Origin: Caprella mutica
Lineage: Eukaryota > Arthropoda > Malacostraca > Amphipoda > Caprellidae
Length of the DNA: 64,000 bases
Reading direction: 5' to 3'
NCBI GenBank assembly: GCA_947561585.1
Contig: CANNZV010000874.1
Coordinates: 62,001-126,000 of the forward strand
Within the stretch, counting starts at the first letter, position 1, and each line of letters opens with the position of its first letter. The notes below the pieces were generated by a model that did not search any database, was not told where the DNA came from, and saw only the letters and a list, made by a program, of their open reading frames with translations. Position numbers and translations under genes: made by a program. Positions 45,459-57,259 of the stretch are shown one piece after another.

Positions 45459-46092
45459 TACAGAGTGTCCGACACTTTGTTGCCAGACTTTAACATAAGG
45501 TTCCATTCGTCGAAATAAGCACTTTTAGATTAGGAAAGTAGTATCTGTACCATTTATTATTAGTTAACATTATTTTTTTCAAATGTTGCGATAAAAAACA
45601 AAACATTTTCATTAGTAATTATTAGGAGCAAGAAAAACATAATCTTAAATTAGGTTACATGCTTACAGAATGTGTTCAATTTATCGCCCATTTGTTGTGA
45701 TGCAAGCGTTCAAACGTTTGTCCCGCAAGGATTCGTGAAACTCCTGATGTCTTTGCTCGCGTTCACCAATCATTGGACAAACGTTTGAACGCCTGCATCG
45801 CAACCAAATGAGAGGCAGTTTGAACACATTTTGTGAACATGTAACTTAATTTAAGATTAAGTTTCTTGTGCTCCTAATAATTACTGTTAAAAATATTTTG
45901 TTTCTTATCGCAACATTAAAAAAATGACGTTAACTAATAATAATAAATGCATGGTACAGATACTACTTTCCTAACCTTGTAACTTTTTAACCAAGCATTT
46001 TAGACCATACCTTCATAGAATAAAAAGTGTTTATTTCGACGAATGCAACCTTATGTTTCAGTTTGGCAACAAAAGTGTCGGGACACCATGTA
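45459..46092. mobile_element. Palindromic element made of an inverted-duplicated transposon 3' end
   Basis: TA-flanked tips CAGAGTGTCCGACACTTTGTTGCCA and the mirror TTGGCAACAAAAGTGTCGGGACACCATG. The arms pair over about 290 bp each, around a loop near 45735-45780. Both arms encode, outward, the end of a mariner-like transposase. The left arm on the minus strand reads ESLRDKRLNACITTNGR, a stop, then IEHIL and a stop. The right arm on the plus strand reads DKRLNACIATK and a degraded remainder. The element is therefore two copies of one transposon 3' end joined head to head. Confidence 0.8.
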
Positions 46093-46281
46093 TATCATGT
46101 AATTAACGAAACTATTATTTGAAGTGTAATGTACATAATAAATGATTTTACAAAAATATTGTAATTCTTTTCTCTATATTCAGTCAATCAATTTTCAAAC
46201 ATTGATTTCCGTAAATAAGTACTAAATAACACGAAGTATACAGGGTGCAGAGAAAGTCCCTGATCATATAAAAATTTTAAC

Positions 46282-47147
46282 TTAAGGGGACCGTCCCCGA
46301 AGATATCTCAAAATTTTATCATTTTTTTATTGTGTAAATAGTTGCTTCATAACCTTCTTATAGTATGTGCAAAAATCATGTAACTCTAACCCCTCTGGGG
46401 AGAGGGACAAAGGGAAAAGAGGGCCGGGGGGTAGGGAGTCAATATGTACTCTAAAAACCATCTCTCAGCCAATTATAATTCGTAATGATTAATTATCTTG
46501 CTATATCTGATATCTAACTTACCACTAATAACACGCTTACTAAGGTTTGCAAAAAAATATTCCTCAGTTACCCGCAGACCTTCGCGAGAGTAGTATGCTG
46601 CGTGCCAGATTATCAAATTTTGAATTGGAGATTACTCGTTACTTCAGATATCTACAAATCATGTAATTCAAAAGCCTAAGGCTTTTTTTTTGGTAGAAGT
46701 TACGGCTTTGCGGTTTTTTGCATTCAATACTCCATAATGATATCTACAATATTGCGGCATACAATTTTTGATTTTCGAATTTGTTGTAGAAAAATTTTTC
46801 CGACATATTTTTTTTCAATTTTTTTTTCACTTTTCATGAAAAAGTCGAAATTTAGAAAATCCATTCGAAAATCAAAAATCGTATGCAGCAATATTGTAGA
46901 TATCAGTATGGAGAATCGAATGCAAAAAATCGCAATGCTCTAGCTTCAACCAAAAAACAGGAGTAGGGTTTTTGAAAATGGTTTGAAATTTGTTCGAAAT
47001 TCGAATAACTCGTTTTCTATGGGTCTTATCGAAAAAATGCACGAACAAAAACGATAGGGAATTCAATTTTATATATACATTCAAAGTTTCAGAACCCATA
47101 ACTTCAATAATAAAAAACTTTTCAAAATTTGGGGACGCTCCCCTTAA
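46282..47147. mobile_element. TTAA-flanked MITE with GGGGACCGTCCCC tips, second copy
   Basis: TTAA at 46282-46285 and 47144-47147, tips GGGGACCGTCCCC and GGGGACGCTCCCC. The copy is inverted relative to 2685-3541 and shares AAAAGTTTTTTATTATTGAAG and CCATAGAAAACGAGTTATTCG near one end, and TAACCCCTCTGGGGAGAGGG near the other. A central palindrome (about 46708-46950) pairs GTTTTTTGCATTCAATACTCC with its mirror. Its right end abuts a mariner-type relic. Confidence 0.8.
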
Positions 47148-47149
47148 TG

Positions 47150-47560
47150 AGTTGTGATGGATGAAATAAACAAAACTTATCACACAATATCTCAATAAAC
47201 CCATTTAACAGTTCTACCAAATATTTTTCAATATGACCACCATTGGAGGCGATTACACTCTCGAGTCTATCTCTGAATCTCTTTACTGCGGCACGGAACG
47301 TTTCTTGGGGAATTTTGGCCCATTGTCGCTCGAGGGACTTTTTCAGAGTTTCCGTAATATCATGAGCTGTAGCGCACGCTTCCTTCTCCAAGATGGACTA
47401 AACACAAAAGTCCAGAGGGTTCAAGTCCAGCGATGAAGGAGGCCACAATTCCTTCCTTCAAAATGCAGGAAAGTGCATGCAGTGCGAGGTCGTCCGCACC
47501 TGGGTCGATCACCTGTTGTCTCCGAGTGAAAGAAAAACATTGTAGAGATTCAATAGTTCA
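47150..47560 (-). pseudogene. Mariner-type transposase C-terminal relic
   Basis: The minus strand reads ELWPPSSLDLNPLDFCV, a stop, then SILEKEACATAHD, then LKKSLERQWAKIPQETFRAA and ASNGGHIE. This is the standard end of DD(37-39)D-like insect transposases (WPPSSPDLNPLDFxVWSxLE ... RLxxVIxxxGGHIE), with the third Asp preserved in NPLD. Upstream, a frame with FPAF fits the expected ENFPxFW segment. Stops and a frameshift mark it as dead. The TTAA MITE inserted just past the coding end. Confidence 0.75.
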
Positions 47561-47604
47561 CTCCAGCTGCGACATACTTTTTATGGATAGATTTTATTTC
47601 GATC

Positions 47605-49420
47605 ATAACAAATATAAATTAAATATCGATTTCAACATGATATACAATCACATGAATGTCCTCTGTTTAGCAGTACATCATATTACTCTACCCTAACCAA
47701 ATAATATCCAATTCATTCAGTCCCCCAAGATCTCTCTACCATGCAGTGAATTTAGTCAGTAATGTTGGATTAATGAGGAGATGAGGTGATTTTTAATATA
47801 TCATTATTTTAATTACTTACTCTCTTATTTCAGGAGAATATCTCTAATGTTGTACCTTGCATTTCAAGCAATGTTACATTTACTATCACAATGATTAAGT
47901 AATTCGCATTGAAATGGTATTCTTCTCTTAGTTTTTTCATATTAAGGTAAATCATTTATGGAATGACTTTTCTGCATCCAAGGATAAATTCAACAAATGA
48001 TAGGTGCAGAGTTACAACAAAGGTTCCAAATCAGTCATTAAAACATTTACTAATCATTCATTGATTTTTATTAACAAATTGATCATTCATCTATCAATTT
48101 TAATTTATACAATGTTATTTTTAGTTATTATTTTCTCCATTGTTAATTGTCCCATCATTAGACGAATGATTTATTTTAATCCAATATTCAAACCAGTAAT
48201 CTTCACATCATTGTTAAAGAGTTATTTTTTCATATATATTATATAGATCAAATTACTTAAGAGTTCAAATACAATAAATATAAAATCCTTAATATAATCT
48301 ACGAAGGAGATTGTCAAATTGAACTATTGTTGTGTTTATAGGTCTTAAATTAATATACAAGATATCCTATTGTGAACATGTAAAACTCTGGTGAACGTTA
48401 TGAATTACAGTCGTGATAATATTTTGACATATTGATTTAATCTTGAATCACTGTTAAATTTCCTGTCTTTTATGAAGACTAGGGGTATATTACCTTATAT
48501 AGATAGATGAGAACTATAGGATATTGAAAGTAGAATATGGAACTTTACTTCTTCCTATTGGGATCAGCTAAACATAAATAATAGAGAAATCAAATCGAAA
48601 GAAAGCGACTCACAGCATCTTCGTATCTGCACTATTTCTTGCCTTCAGCAAAACAAGATTCACATCGAAAGCCCCATCTTCGAAAACAAACTACATACTA
48701 CACATCATCCAGTTCTAGTGCATTGAGCTGTCGTAACTAAAGACATACAAACTCAATGATTTTCTAAATATTACCAACGCAACTGAAGCTTCACCATTAC
48801 TATATTGAGAACGAAATGGATAATGTATATGTTGTATACCAAATTGTATATAACATTGAAAAATTACTGTTTTATTACAGGTAACGATTCCTCTCGAAAA
48901 ATTCTATCATCAATTTCCGATTAGAATTTTCTTTTGAGAATTAGATTGTTTGAGAAATGATAGGTCGACATTGAGTCTAATTGAAATGTTCTATTTCTCA
49001 CGTTATTAACCAGCGTTACACTATGTTATATGTTCACCTTTTAAAAAATGATCAGAGACCTTTTCTTTTTGAACAATTTCAATTTCTTTATAAATACATT
49101 TAAATATATTTGTATTGTATCGTATTTTGTATTTGAAAAGTAATTTTATATCATAATACCTGCCTACACTGAATAAATCCATTACTACCAGGTAAATTAT
49201 ACGTGCTTTTAACGTTTCAACTATATTATTCGAAAGAAAAGAATAAATATTATAATAATTGTTATATACCTTGTGGCACTGATAATAATTAATTCTTTCA
49301 ATAGAAATGGATCTTCTGTGACTGAAAAAATATGATAAATAAGCAAGAAATCATGTAATTTGTGTATGTTTATTGCTGCTCTGGTATCACAAATTCACAA
49401 TTTATTACTTTCACAAATTT
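47605..49420. other. No feature recognised
   Basis: AT-rich. An 80-codon hydrophobic frame at 48004-48246 reflects AT-rich codons and has no family signature. Nothing else supportable. Confidence 0.4.
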
Positions 49421-49429
49421 GCGGAAGGT

Positions 49430-49912
49430 TATATTTTACCCGGTATTTATTTATTTATCTATTTATTATCTTGTTATTCGCATCACTGAAAAACCGTTAA
49501 ACCAAATTACCTGAAATTTGATCATAACTCAAAAAGTATTGAACAACATTGCATGAAACTTGGTAGGATGATTGTTCAATATACAGGAACCATTTTGATA
49601 AATTTTGGGAGCGATCGGGTAAAATGTCAAAGATCAATGTCAATGCCATTTACAACTCAATAACTCAAAAAGTATTCAACCAAATTGTCTGAAATTTGAT
49701 GGGACGATTGGTAATGTCCAGGAACCACATGGTAGAATTCTGTAAGCGATCCGGTCAAGAGTCAAGGTCATTTATAAATCAAATATTATAGAACCATATT
49801 GCATGAAACTTTGTTAGAGGATTGGTTCAGTTAAAAATTAATTAGATTTTGGATGAGAACGGGTCAAAGCGGCGACGAAGGTATGCGCTCTACCGAGTGC
49901 ACGTTCTAGTTT
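49430..49912 (-). repeat. TGACCTTGACC interspersed repeat, inverted copy
   Basis: On the minus strand the head CGTGCACTCGGTAGAGCGCATACCTTCG (49904 downward) is nearly identical to that at 4945. Then come about three units and the tail (ATTTATTTATTTATC and CAAATTTGCGGAAGG on the plus strand). Strand opposite to the other four copies. Confidence 0.7.
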
Positions 49913-49914
49913 AC

Positions 49915-52735
49915 TGTATTTTTGTTTATCATCGCTATATGTTTTTCTATGTGTTCTATATTACACTCCTTTATATTCCACCCCTTCAACCGGACCGCTA
50001 ACCTAACCTTAAGGGAATACTGTATTTATTTTTTTACCAGGGTGAAATTTTTTCTATTTTGGCTGATTCCATCAACGAAGTTATGATATTTTGAGTAATT
50101 CTATACATTGAAAGGACAATTGTAGAGTTATTTTCTTCTCATTCTAAAAACAAACTGGAATTGATAGAACAATGTATGAAATTGATATGATCAAATAAAG
50201 GAGACGCTTTGACAGTTACTTATTTTTTATGCTAACTATTAGAATTAAAATCACAAGAACTCATTTCATATTAAATCCACACTAAGAGCAGCACGCGTAT
50301 ACTAGTATATAGTATATACAAGGGCTTATAAATTTTATTTCCCTCAGTAAACTGACGTAACATTAATGTCCAGATTTCTTCTGTAAAATGAATTACTAAG
50401 ATAAAATGATTGTCAAGTAATCCATTTAAATCCTATTCCTTCTAATTAAAACTGTGTATCCAAATATTCATTACCGTAATGAGTTTTGCTGGATAGAATT
50501 ATTTTAAATTTAGCTATACTTTGCTAGAACTGGGGAAAATATACTTAGTATTAAATATTATATATTGATAGAGTGATATTGAACTCTAGCTTCCTGTTCA
50601 TTTGAACTCTCGTTTCAGCTTAGGAGATATTGAATATGATTCAATCAATAAAGCTTAAGAGAAAACATTAATGATCTTTTTGGTTAAGCTTGTGATCATC
50701 CTAAGCGAATAAATTTATTTTCATTGAGAAGTATATTTCTAAGTATAAAGCAGCAATATATTTAAATTAATGAAGTTATGATTTTGTTCATTTGATTGAA
50801 ATTAGAAAAGAGAATGTTATTATCTTATTTAGAAATAAATTTTTTTAAGTAAAGAAACACTATTATACTAGCAAATATTATTATCTATAATGAAACGAAG
50901 GAGAGTCTCCATCTCATCGTCATTATTACTCAGAGTATCAATTAAATATGTTAATTAGCTATTTCCCTTCTTCGACATCATTTATATCTCCAATAGATGC
51001 TACTTGACACACATAGTGCGTTTGTTAATTAACTAGCCTCAGTCTTTTCATGTGTAGATCAGACTTTTCTCACTTGATTACACAATCTTATTACTCTTTG
51101 AGAGTTTGCTGGAGTTTTTTCGTGAGCTGATGGCTATGGGAGAAATAATATTCGAGCTTGTATTAATATTACATTATTTTGAGAGATATTTCTCCAATAT
51201 GGCAATGTATCACACCAGTAATTGGACCTATTATATTCTCATATTCCTGAGTCTTAAAGAGGGTTCTTGCCCATTATAGTATTGGTTATTATACTTTTAT
51301 GCTGCATGTTTTTCCAGAAGTTGAAAGACCCTCTGTAGTTTTTCCCAATATATTATAAGTTCAATGTTCATTTCAGGTTCACCATACTACTTTAAATAAT
51401 TTAGGGAAACTCAAATTTTAAGGATAAATAAAAAATAACGAAAAAAAAGCCATTCAGACGTACATTTTAAACGGAACAAAAATAAATTGAATATACGTTT
51501 ACTATTATACTAGATAATGCCTATCTACTTAAAGAATGCACTCAACTTAGAAAATTAATACTGGTTTCGGTTCCTCCATGGAACTGTGGCTGACCGATAA
51601 TTAGGGTAGTTGTCCCAACATTTATGGACAATATTGAAAGAACCTCAATTGCGCCAGTGGGACCTCCGATTAAAGTGTCTTTAGAAGAAATTGGGCATCA
51701 CAAAATTATGAAAGGGATCTAGTCCAAAGATGGTAATGGCGGTTTAGGATTAATTCAAGCATGAACGCATTTCTACACAAACAAAATATACCCAAACATT
51801 TGAAAGAAATAAACATTGAGTTTTTTTCTCAGTTCCCTACTTAATAAATTTATCTATTTATGCAAACTCCGAATACTGACCTGATAGCAAATAAGATGTA
51901 CCAATAATCAAACATGTTCTTTATATTAGCTGAATTTTCGATAACTGGGCATTTGCCCTTCTGATAATATAATTCACTAAAGTCTGTAGCCAAATTACCA
52001 AAGTTGTGACAAAAATCTGCAACACACACTTTTAAATTATGGATAAGAAATATAATAATGAATAAATAAAATAAAGAGCAATTAGTAACTAACAAGTTTA
52101 TATAAATAATATTTTTGGAAATTATGGTGGTCCTAACAGTTCAACCATCAGATAATATATAATTTATTCCCATTGTTCCAGAACCAATACATACTAATAT
52201 TGACCATTAAGATAAATGAGGTTACATTAGATAAGTTTTTGTTAGTTCACGATCGTTGTTCTTTGCAGCTATATTCTTCTAGAAATATTATTTTCTATCA
52301 ATAATTACACACTCATTTTCAAGGCTTTCAATATCATTGCTCTGTTATCTAATTTTCTCTTCATCATTTTTAGATGTCACTTACAGTTGGTAGGAATCCA
52401 TATTCATTTTTCTCTTTGTAAAAATGGACTTGTTCCAGGATTTAATAACGTGAAAAAAAAATCTTTTTTTTTCTAATTTGTGAGAGACAATCGACATAAC
52501 TATAATTAAAATAACTTTTAGATTAAAATTCCAATTTTTAATGAAACATATTTTCAACCTACTTTTATACAGCTGGTTTAATCAGGCAGAAGGAAAATGT
52601 AATATAAATGAATGTTGGGATTATAAAACTGAAATAGAATTTTTTAAAAATATTTTAGAGAAAATCATAAATGAAATAACTTGCATTGATCATAAATTTC
52701 ATAAATTTGTAATATTAATATCCAACAGTTTGTGT
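49915..52735. other. No feature recognised
   Basis: Longest stretch without an identified element. A slightly GC-richer patch at 51560-51740 reads protein-like in pieces but no single frame stays open and no family is recognised. An 81-codon frame on the minus strand (52095-51850) and an 87-codon frame on the plus strand (52541-52804) show no motifs. Confidence 0.4.
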
Positions 52736-52743
52736 AGATATAG

Positions 52744-53528
52744 CCCAGCAAACATGTCCGAATCTATTCGATATCGGGTTGTGTCTAATTCGTTGAGCTG
52801 GTAATAGATATGAAATGCACTTGAATTAGATATCTAACTGAATGTATCCAAAAATCTTCACTCCAGTCTGCATCGTTTATTTTCTAATCAGAAATCGTTT
52901 AATGCATATAGAAACAACAACAGTAAATATTTATCTATTATATTATTGAATTTCGTTTTAGAATAGATATCTAAAATTTACGATCAATTCCGATATCTAC
53001 CCAAATGAATCGAAACAACACCAGTAATTAGATATATATTATATTACGGAATTCCGTTTTAGAATAAATACCTACAAATTCATTCCATTTATGATCAGAA
53101 TTGTGTTGCATCGCAACACTATTCTGAAACAATTCTTGCAACACTTATTTGAGTGTTGCATCTCTAATCTAAATATGTATCTAAACGATGCGATGTCTCT
53201 TTTTGGCTACTATTTTAGAAATGAAAAATGAAGATTCTATGCGTAATTAGAAAGAGTTCTGACACAGTATAATGGTATCAACAATCCATCGAAACAGTTT
53301 CCAAATATCTTCAAATTAGATAAGATTTTTGTATCGCATTTGGAGTCTATTCCATTACTAAAACGCTTTCGTTTATATCTCTTTTTTATTTATTTGAGTG
53401 TTGCATTGCTAATCTAAAAATGTATCTGAACGATGCAGAGGGATCGATTTGTTTGTTTTTTCTACCTCGAAAGTGTAGAGCACGTGGTATCATTTAGAAA
53501 TATAATTGACACGACTATGTTTGCTGGG
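52744..53528. mobile_element. MITE with CCCAGCAAACAT tips
   Basis: CCCAGCAAACATGTCCGAATC at left mirrors GACACGACTATGTTTGCTGGG at right. The interior repeats the words GAGTGTTGCAT and GAACGATGC. A partial copy follows in direct orientation at 54690-55036. No transposase and no clear target duplication. Confidence 0.65.
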
Positions 53529-53710
53529 ATGGTTATATTTTAATGCTTATGATTCATTCACTCTCATCACAGAACTTTCATCTTTACGATAAGCTAGTTA
53601 TGTCCTCCAAACATTTTTTTTGTAATTCGAGCTCATACAATTACAATTATATAAAATCTTGACATACACCTATATAATTCTACTTTGCTGTTATTACTAT
53701 TTGTAATAAG

Positions 53711-53791
53711 ACTGAGTCGTGATTTTGGAGATAAAAGCGGGGCCTACCAGTACATGCAGGCCCCGCTTTAACTACCAAATCATGACTCAGT
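53711..53791. repeat. 81 bp near-perfect hairpin of two element tips head to head
   Basis: ACTGAGTCGTGATTTTGG and AAGCGGGGCCT pair with AGGCCCCGCTT and CCAAATCATGACTCAGT around a short CCAGTACATGC loop. Each side resembles the right tip of the TACAGGCA element at 20356-21964 (TGATTTGGTAATTAAAGCGG). Two tips therefore abut at a shared TA. Confidence 0.75.
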
Positions 53792-54440
53792 TTAATTAAC
53801 AAACGGTAATTAAAGCTAGGAAAAGTAACAAGGAATATATATTTATAATTGTCACTCCTTGATTATGCATCTCATTTAGTCATTTTCTATGAGTTATAAT
53901 CAAAGAAAATTTGTTTTAGCGTTAGAATTCTATGTAAGCCTATTATTAAACAGTGTTTCAGTGTTTGTGACTGTAATGAAAGTTTAAAGTTGTGAATTTA
54001 TGAAAGGTTTTAAAATCCATCCATAGATAACTCTCACTCAGTATAGGTTAGTAATAATAGATACCTACTTGGATTTCTATAATTATTGTGTTACTTTGAA
54101 CAATTAAACAGACATTTTATGCTTTATGAAATATTTTAGGTAGTAGAGTACTAAGTTCCAAGTTATTGGTTGATTCTACAATTTCGAACACGTCAGAAAA
54201 GAAAATATTATAATTATCATTTAACTTTCTAATTGGTATCATGGATACCAATTGAAAATAAAGGTTATATACAATTAATTCAACGGGACATGTTGAATTT
54301 CTGAACCAATTAATTCTAATAACCTTGATGCCTGAAATAATCACGAAAAACTAGTCTCCGTTTTCTATGTCTACGAACGGTAATCATTTCGAGATATATC
54401 TCAAAATAATTAACGCTTTTAGTAAAGCTTAGGCCTGAGT
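53752..54440 (-). mobile_element. TACAGGCA element, copy B
   Basis: On the minus strand it matches copy A (20356-21964) at CATAGAAAACGGAGAC, GAAATTCAACANGTCCC, ATCCATGATACCAATTAGAA, TTTTAAAACNTTT and CTTTAATTACCGTTTG. It lacks the ~830 bp centre of copy A. The left tip in its own orientation is degraded near 54430. Confidence 0.6.
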
Positions 54441-54470
54441 GTATCTAATTTTTTTTCTTTTCAAATGCAT

Positions 54471-54545
54471 CCAGATTGGCAGAGTGGTGGCGATCCAGAG
54501 CCCAGAACTGCATGGACCAAGTTCGATACCCAGACTCCTCACTTC
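54471..54545 (+). repeat. tRNA-like SINE head
   Basis: A consensus A box TGGCAGAGTGG (54477-54487) and a B box AGTTCGATACC (54520-54530) at exact tRNA spacing. The body between does not fold into a convincing complete tRNA, and no 3' acceptor partner was found. This fits a SINE head or decayed tRNA pseudogene. It lies between copy B and the partial CCCAGCAAACAT MITE. Confidence 0.55.
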
Positions 54546-54689
54546 CTTTCTCCTCATTTATTTGTATGTATAACATTAATAAAATTGATATGCCCCCAAA
54601 TGTAAATTGCAATCTATGTAACAAAGTAGATGTAGGTGAGAAATACAGTTCGATGTTTTAACTTTCTTCGGAAAATGTATCTCCAATAT

Positions 54690-55036
54690 AGATATATATT
54701 TGACATCGAATTTGCTGTCTATTTTGTTACTAAAACACTTTCGTTTCTATGCGTCATTTGAAAGGGTATTGATACAGTATAATAGCATCAACAATCCATC
54801 GAAACAGTTTCCAAATATCTTCAATTTAGATATGTTTTTATATCGCATTTGGTGTCTTTTCCATTACTAAAATGATTTCGTTTATATCTCTTTTTTATTT
54901 ATTTGAGTGTTGCATTGCTAATCTAAAAATGTATCTAAACGATGCAGAAGGATCGATTGGTTTTTTTTTCTACATCGAAAGTGTAGAGCACGTGGTATCG
55001 TTTAGAAATATAGTTGACACGACTATGTTTGCTGGG
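54690..55036 (+). mobile_element. 5'-truncated copy of the CCCAGCAAACAT MITE
   Basis: Matches 53220-53528 from TCAACAATCCATCGAAACAG through AGAGCACGTGGTATCGTTTAG to the tip ACTATGTTTGCTGGG. The left half is missing. The copy-B element and the tRNA-like head lie between the two MITE copies. Confidence 0.65.
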
Positions 55037-55094
55037 TGGTTTCAAAGAATCAAAATTCACAAGTTGTTCATATGTGTTTAGCAACTTCGAATTG

Positions 55095-55352
55095 CATAGG
55101 AAATTTGGCCCAGTTGCGAAACACGACTCCTTTGAAAAACAAAAATTCGATCCGACTCCTCGATCTTAAAATATTATATTCTGGTGTTTGGAAAGAGATG
55201 TCTGTCACGAAACACGACTCCCAGGAAATACAAAAATTTGATCTGACTCCTCTCATGGTTATTAAATCGTATCTCTTCAGTATTCCTACGGGGAGAAATT
55301 CAGAGGAGTCGCTTTCCATGACAGCTATGCATAGAGACGATCTTAAAACAAT
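55095..55352 (+). repeat. Region with scattered ATCCGACTCCTC words
   Basis: CGACTCCT-type words recur at about 55125, 55155, 55220 and 55243, once inverted near 55305, and again beyond the next element at 56396. A 121-codon frame spans the region on the plus strand with a 100-codon frame opposite, which is typical of repeats. It is probably a word-tipped or simple repeat broken by the following palindrome. Confidence 0.35.
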
Positions 55353-55353
55353 A

Positions 55354-56357
55354 TACAGTATGGGCCACAAAAATGTTTCCGCTTTTTCAAATACTTGTTA
55401 ATATCTTCAGCCAATGGAAGAAAAAACAGTATCTTGATCTCTTTTTCTCCGCCTCTTATTGTACTATTAACAAATAAAAACTTTTTTGACCTGATGGATA
55501 TAGTTTAAGAACAGGTAAGCAAAGAGTGAGGGTGATTATTTTGGTCATTGCGCGAAGGTTATTCTTAGAGCTAACTCCGTGTTACTTACTAAAAGGCAAT
55601 GAAAAAAGGAAAAAAAAAATATAATGGTAGACATTTTAATACAGGGTGCTTACAATTCTTCTTTGTAAACTATTTGGAAATTGAATAACTTCAGTGACAT
55701 TTTGATCTCATTGAAGTTTTCACTAGGAATATTCGGTTTTCGCTTGTTAATTGCATGGTTCAGGCCCGTTTCACACTTGCATTTTCAACAGCGCGGAAAA
55801 AAGCTCTACTAAAAATGTGTTCAGACCTGCGTTCTTTTCATCGCTGAAGTGAAAATTTGATGTGTTTTTTTCCATCAGCGATAAAAAAACGCAAGTGTGA
55901 ACACATTTTAAAAGAGTTTTTTCCGCACTGTTATGAATGCAAGTGTGAAGCGGGCCTTAACCATGCAATGAACAAGCTAAAAACGAATATTCAGTGAATA
56001 CTTCAGTGAGATCAAAATGTCACTAAAGTTGATCTATTTCTAAATAGTTTCCAAGAAACAAATGTAAGCACCCTGTATTAAAATGTCTAACATTATATCA
56101 TTTTTTTCTTTTATGCAATGCCTTTTAGTAAGTAAATTCACGGAGTTAGCTCTAAGAATAGCCTTCACGCAATGACAAAAATAATCACCCTCACTCTTTG
56201 CTCACCTGCTCTTAAACTATGTCCATCAGGTCAAAATTATTTTTACCTGTTAATAGTACAATAAGAGGCGGAGAAAAAGATACAGTTTTTTCGTTCATTG
56301 GCTAACGATTTACAAGTATTTGAAAAAGCGGAAAACATTTTTGTGGCCCATACTGTA
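55354..56357. mobile_element. 1 kb palindromic element, TACAGTATGGGCCAC tips
   Basis: TA-flanked tips and arms of about 400 bp pair almost throughout: TCTTTTTCTCCGCCTCTTATT, AACAGGTAAGCAAAGAGTGAGGGTGATTATTTT and TACAGGGTGCTTACA each have mirrors. The exact centre is occupied by a MITE. A single arm of the same family is at 17168-17590. A 21 bp exact direct repeat (TAGAGACGATCTTAAAACAAT) lies at 55332-55352 and 56374-56394. Confidence 0.8.
55759..55960. mobile_element. TTAA-type MITE at the palindrome centre
   Basis: Tips AGGCCCGTTTCACACTTGCAT and ATGCAAGTGTGAAGCGGGCCT, flanked by TTCA (left) and TTAA (right). Subterminal GCGCGGAAAAAA is mirrored by TTTTTTCCGC. About 200 bp. Tip style is like the AAGGCC MITE at 36407. 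Confidence 0.7.
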
Positions 56358-56399
56358 GACTTAGATAGACGTATAGAGACGATCTTAAAACAATCCGAC

Positions 56400-57255
56400 T
56401 CCTCTTAATTTACATTCAAGTATTAGTAATTAAATCATTTGAATTCAATAATAATTATAATAAATATAATAGCAAATTTTTGTATCATAGTTACGACAAA
56501 CTATACCAACTTATTTATGCGATTGCTTCAAACATTTGACGAAGAATATTTAATTGTATTATAAAGTTTAATATAGGATACATCAAATACTATCTCTGCG
56601 AATCCTATTTCATCTCAAGATGATGCGCCACAAAATCTGGATGAAGAAAATGAATGGCAGGCAATCCTTCTTAGGAAATTTACAACTGTTGGTTTATTTT
56701 GTAAAATATTATTCAGTTTGTAGAAATTTATATTTATTTCGTATGCATTATTATGTTTTGTTATCTGAGTATTGTTCATATTTCATTTATTTTGAGAAAA
56801 ATATATTTTTTATGCTCTATGAATTGTTCAAATGTTTCGTTTTTTGACTGATTTTTTTTCCAATATAGAGGATGAATATATTTGTACTATTGGAAATGAC
56901 TAAATTAAATATTTAGTTTCGTTTTTTATGAATTTTTGAAAAAATAAATTTCTAATTTAGAAAATATTCTAAGAGGACAATGTATTTGTTTTGATAGATA
57001 AACCTTACATTTATTGAATCATCTGAAATCTATTTATGTATTCCTAACCCTGGAATAATCAAATGAACTTAAGTTTTCATGTGTATTCCATTTATTCAGA
57101 TGTATATAAATTTGCTGACTTGGGCCACATGTGTACCAATACGCGATTGTGGATAGTACCACATGGCACACATATGGTACAATACGCGGGGAACGTGTTA
57201 ATTATGTAGTAAATAGTTTTAATGTTATTTAAGATATTAATTATAATTTAGGTAA
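56400..57255. other. No feature recognised
   Basis: AT-rich. Near 57125-57180 an imperfect inverted repeat of CCACATGTGTACCAATACGCG is present. A 75-codon frame at 56620-56847 has no motif. Confidence 0.4.
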
Positions 57256-57259
57256 AATT

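Noticed and set aside
48004..48246. 80-codon hydrophobic frame as a small membrane protein
   Set aside because: Ile/Leu/Phe-rich content is expected from AT-rich codons; no start context, motif or splice support.
54471..54545. A functional tRNA gene
   Set aside because: Internal promoter boxes fit, but the stems do not pair convincingly.
55036..55401. A 121-codon frame with a 100-codon frame on the opposite strand
   Set aside because: It runs from one repeat tip into another and contains repeated CGACTCCT words; no protein family recognised.
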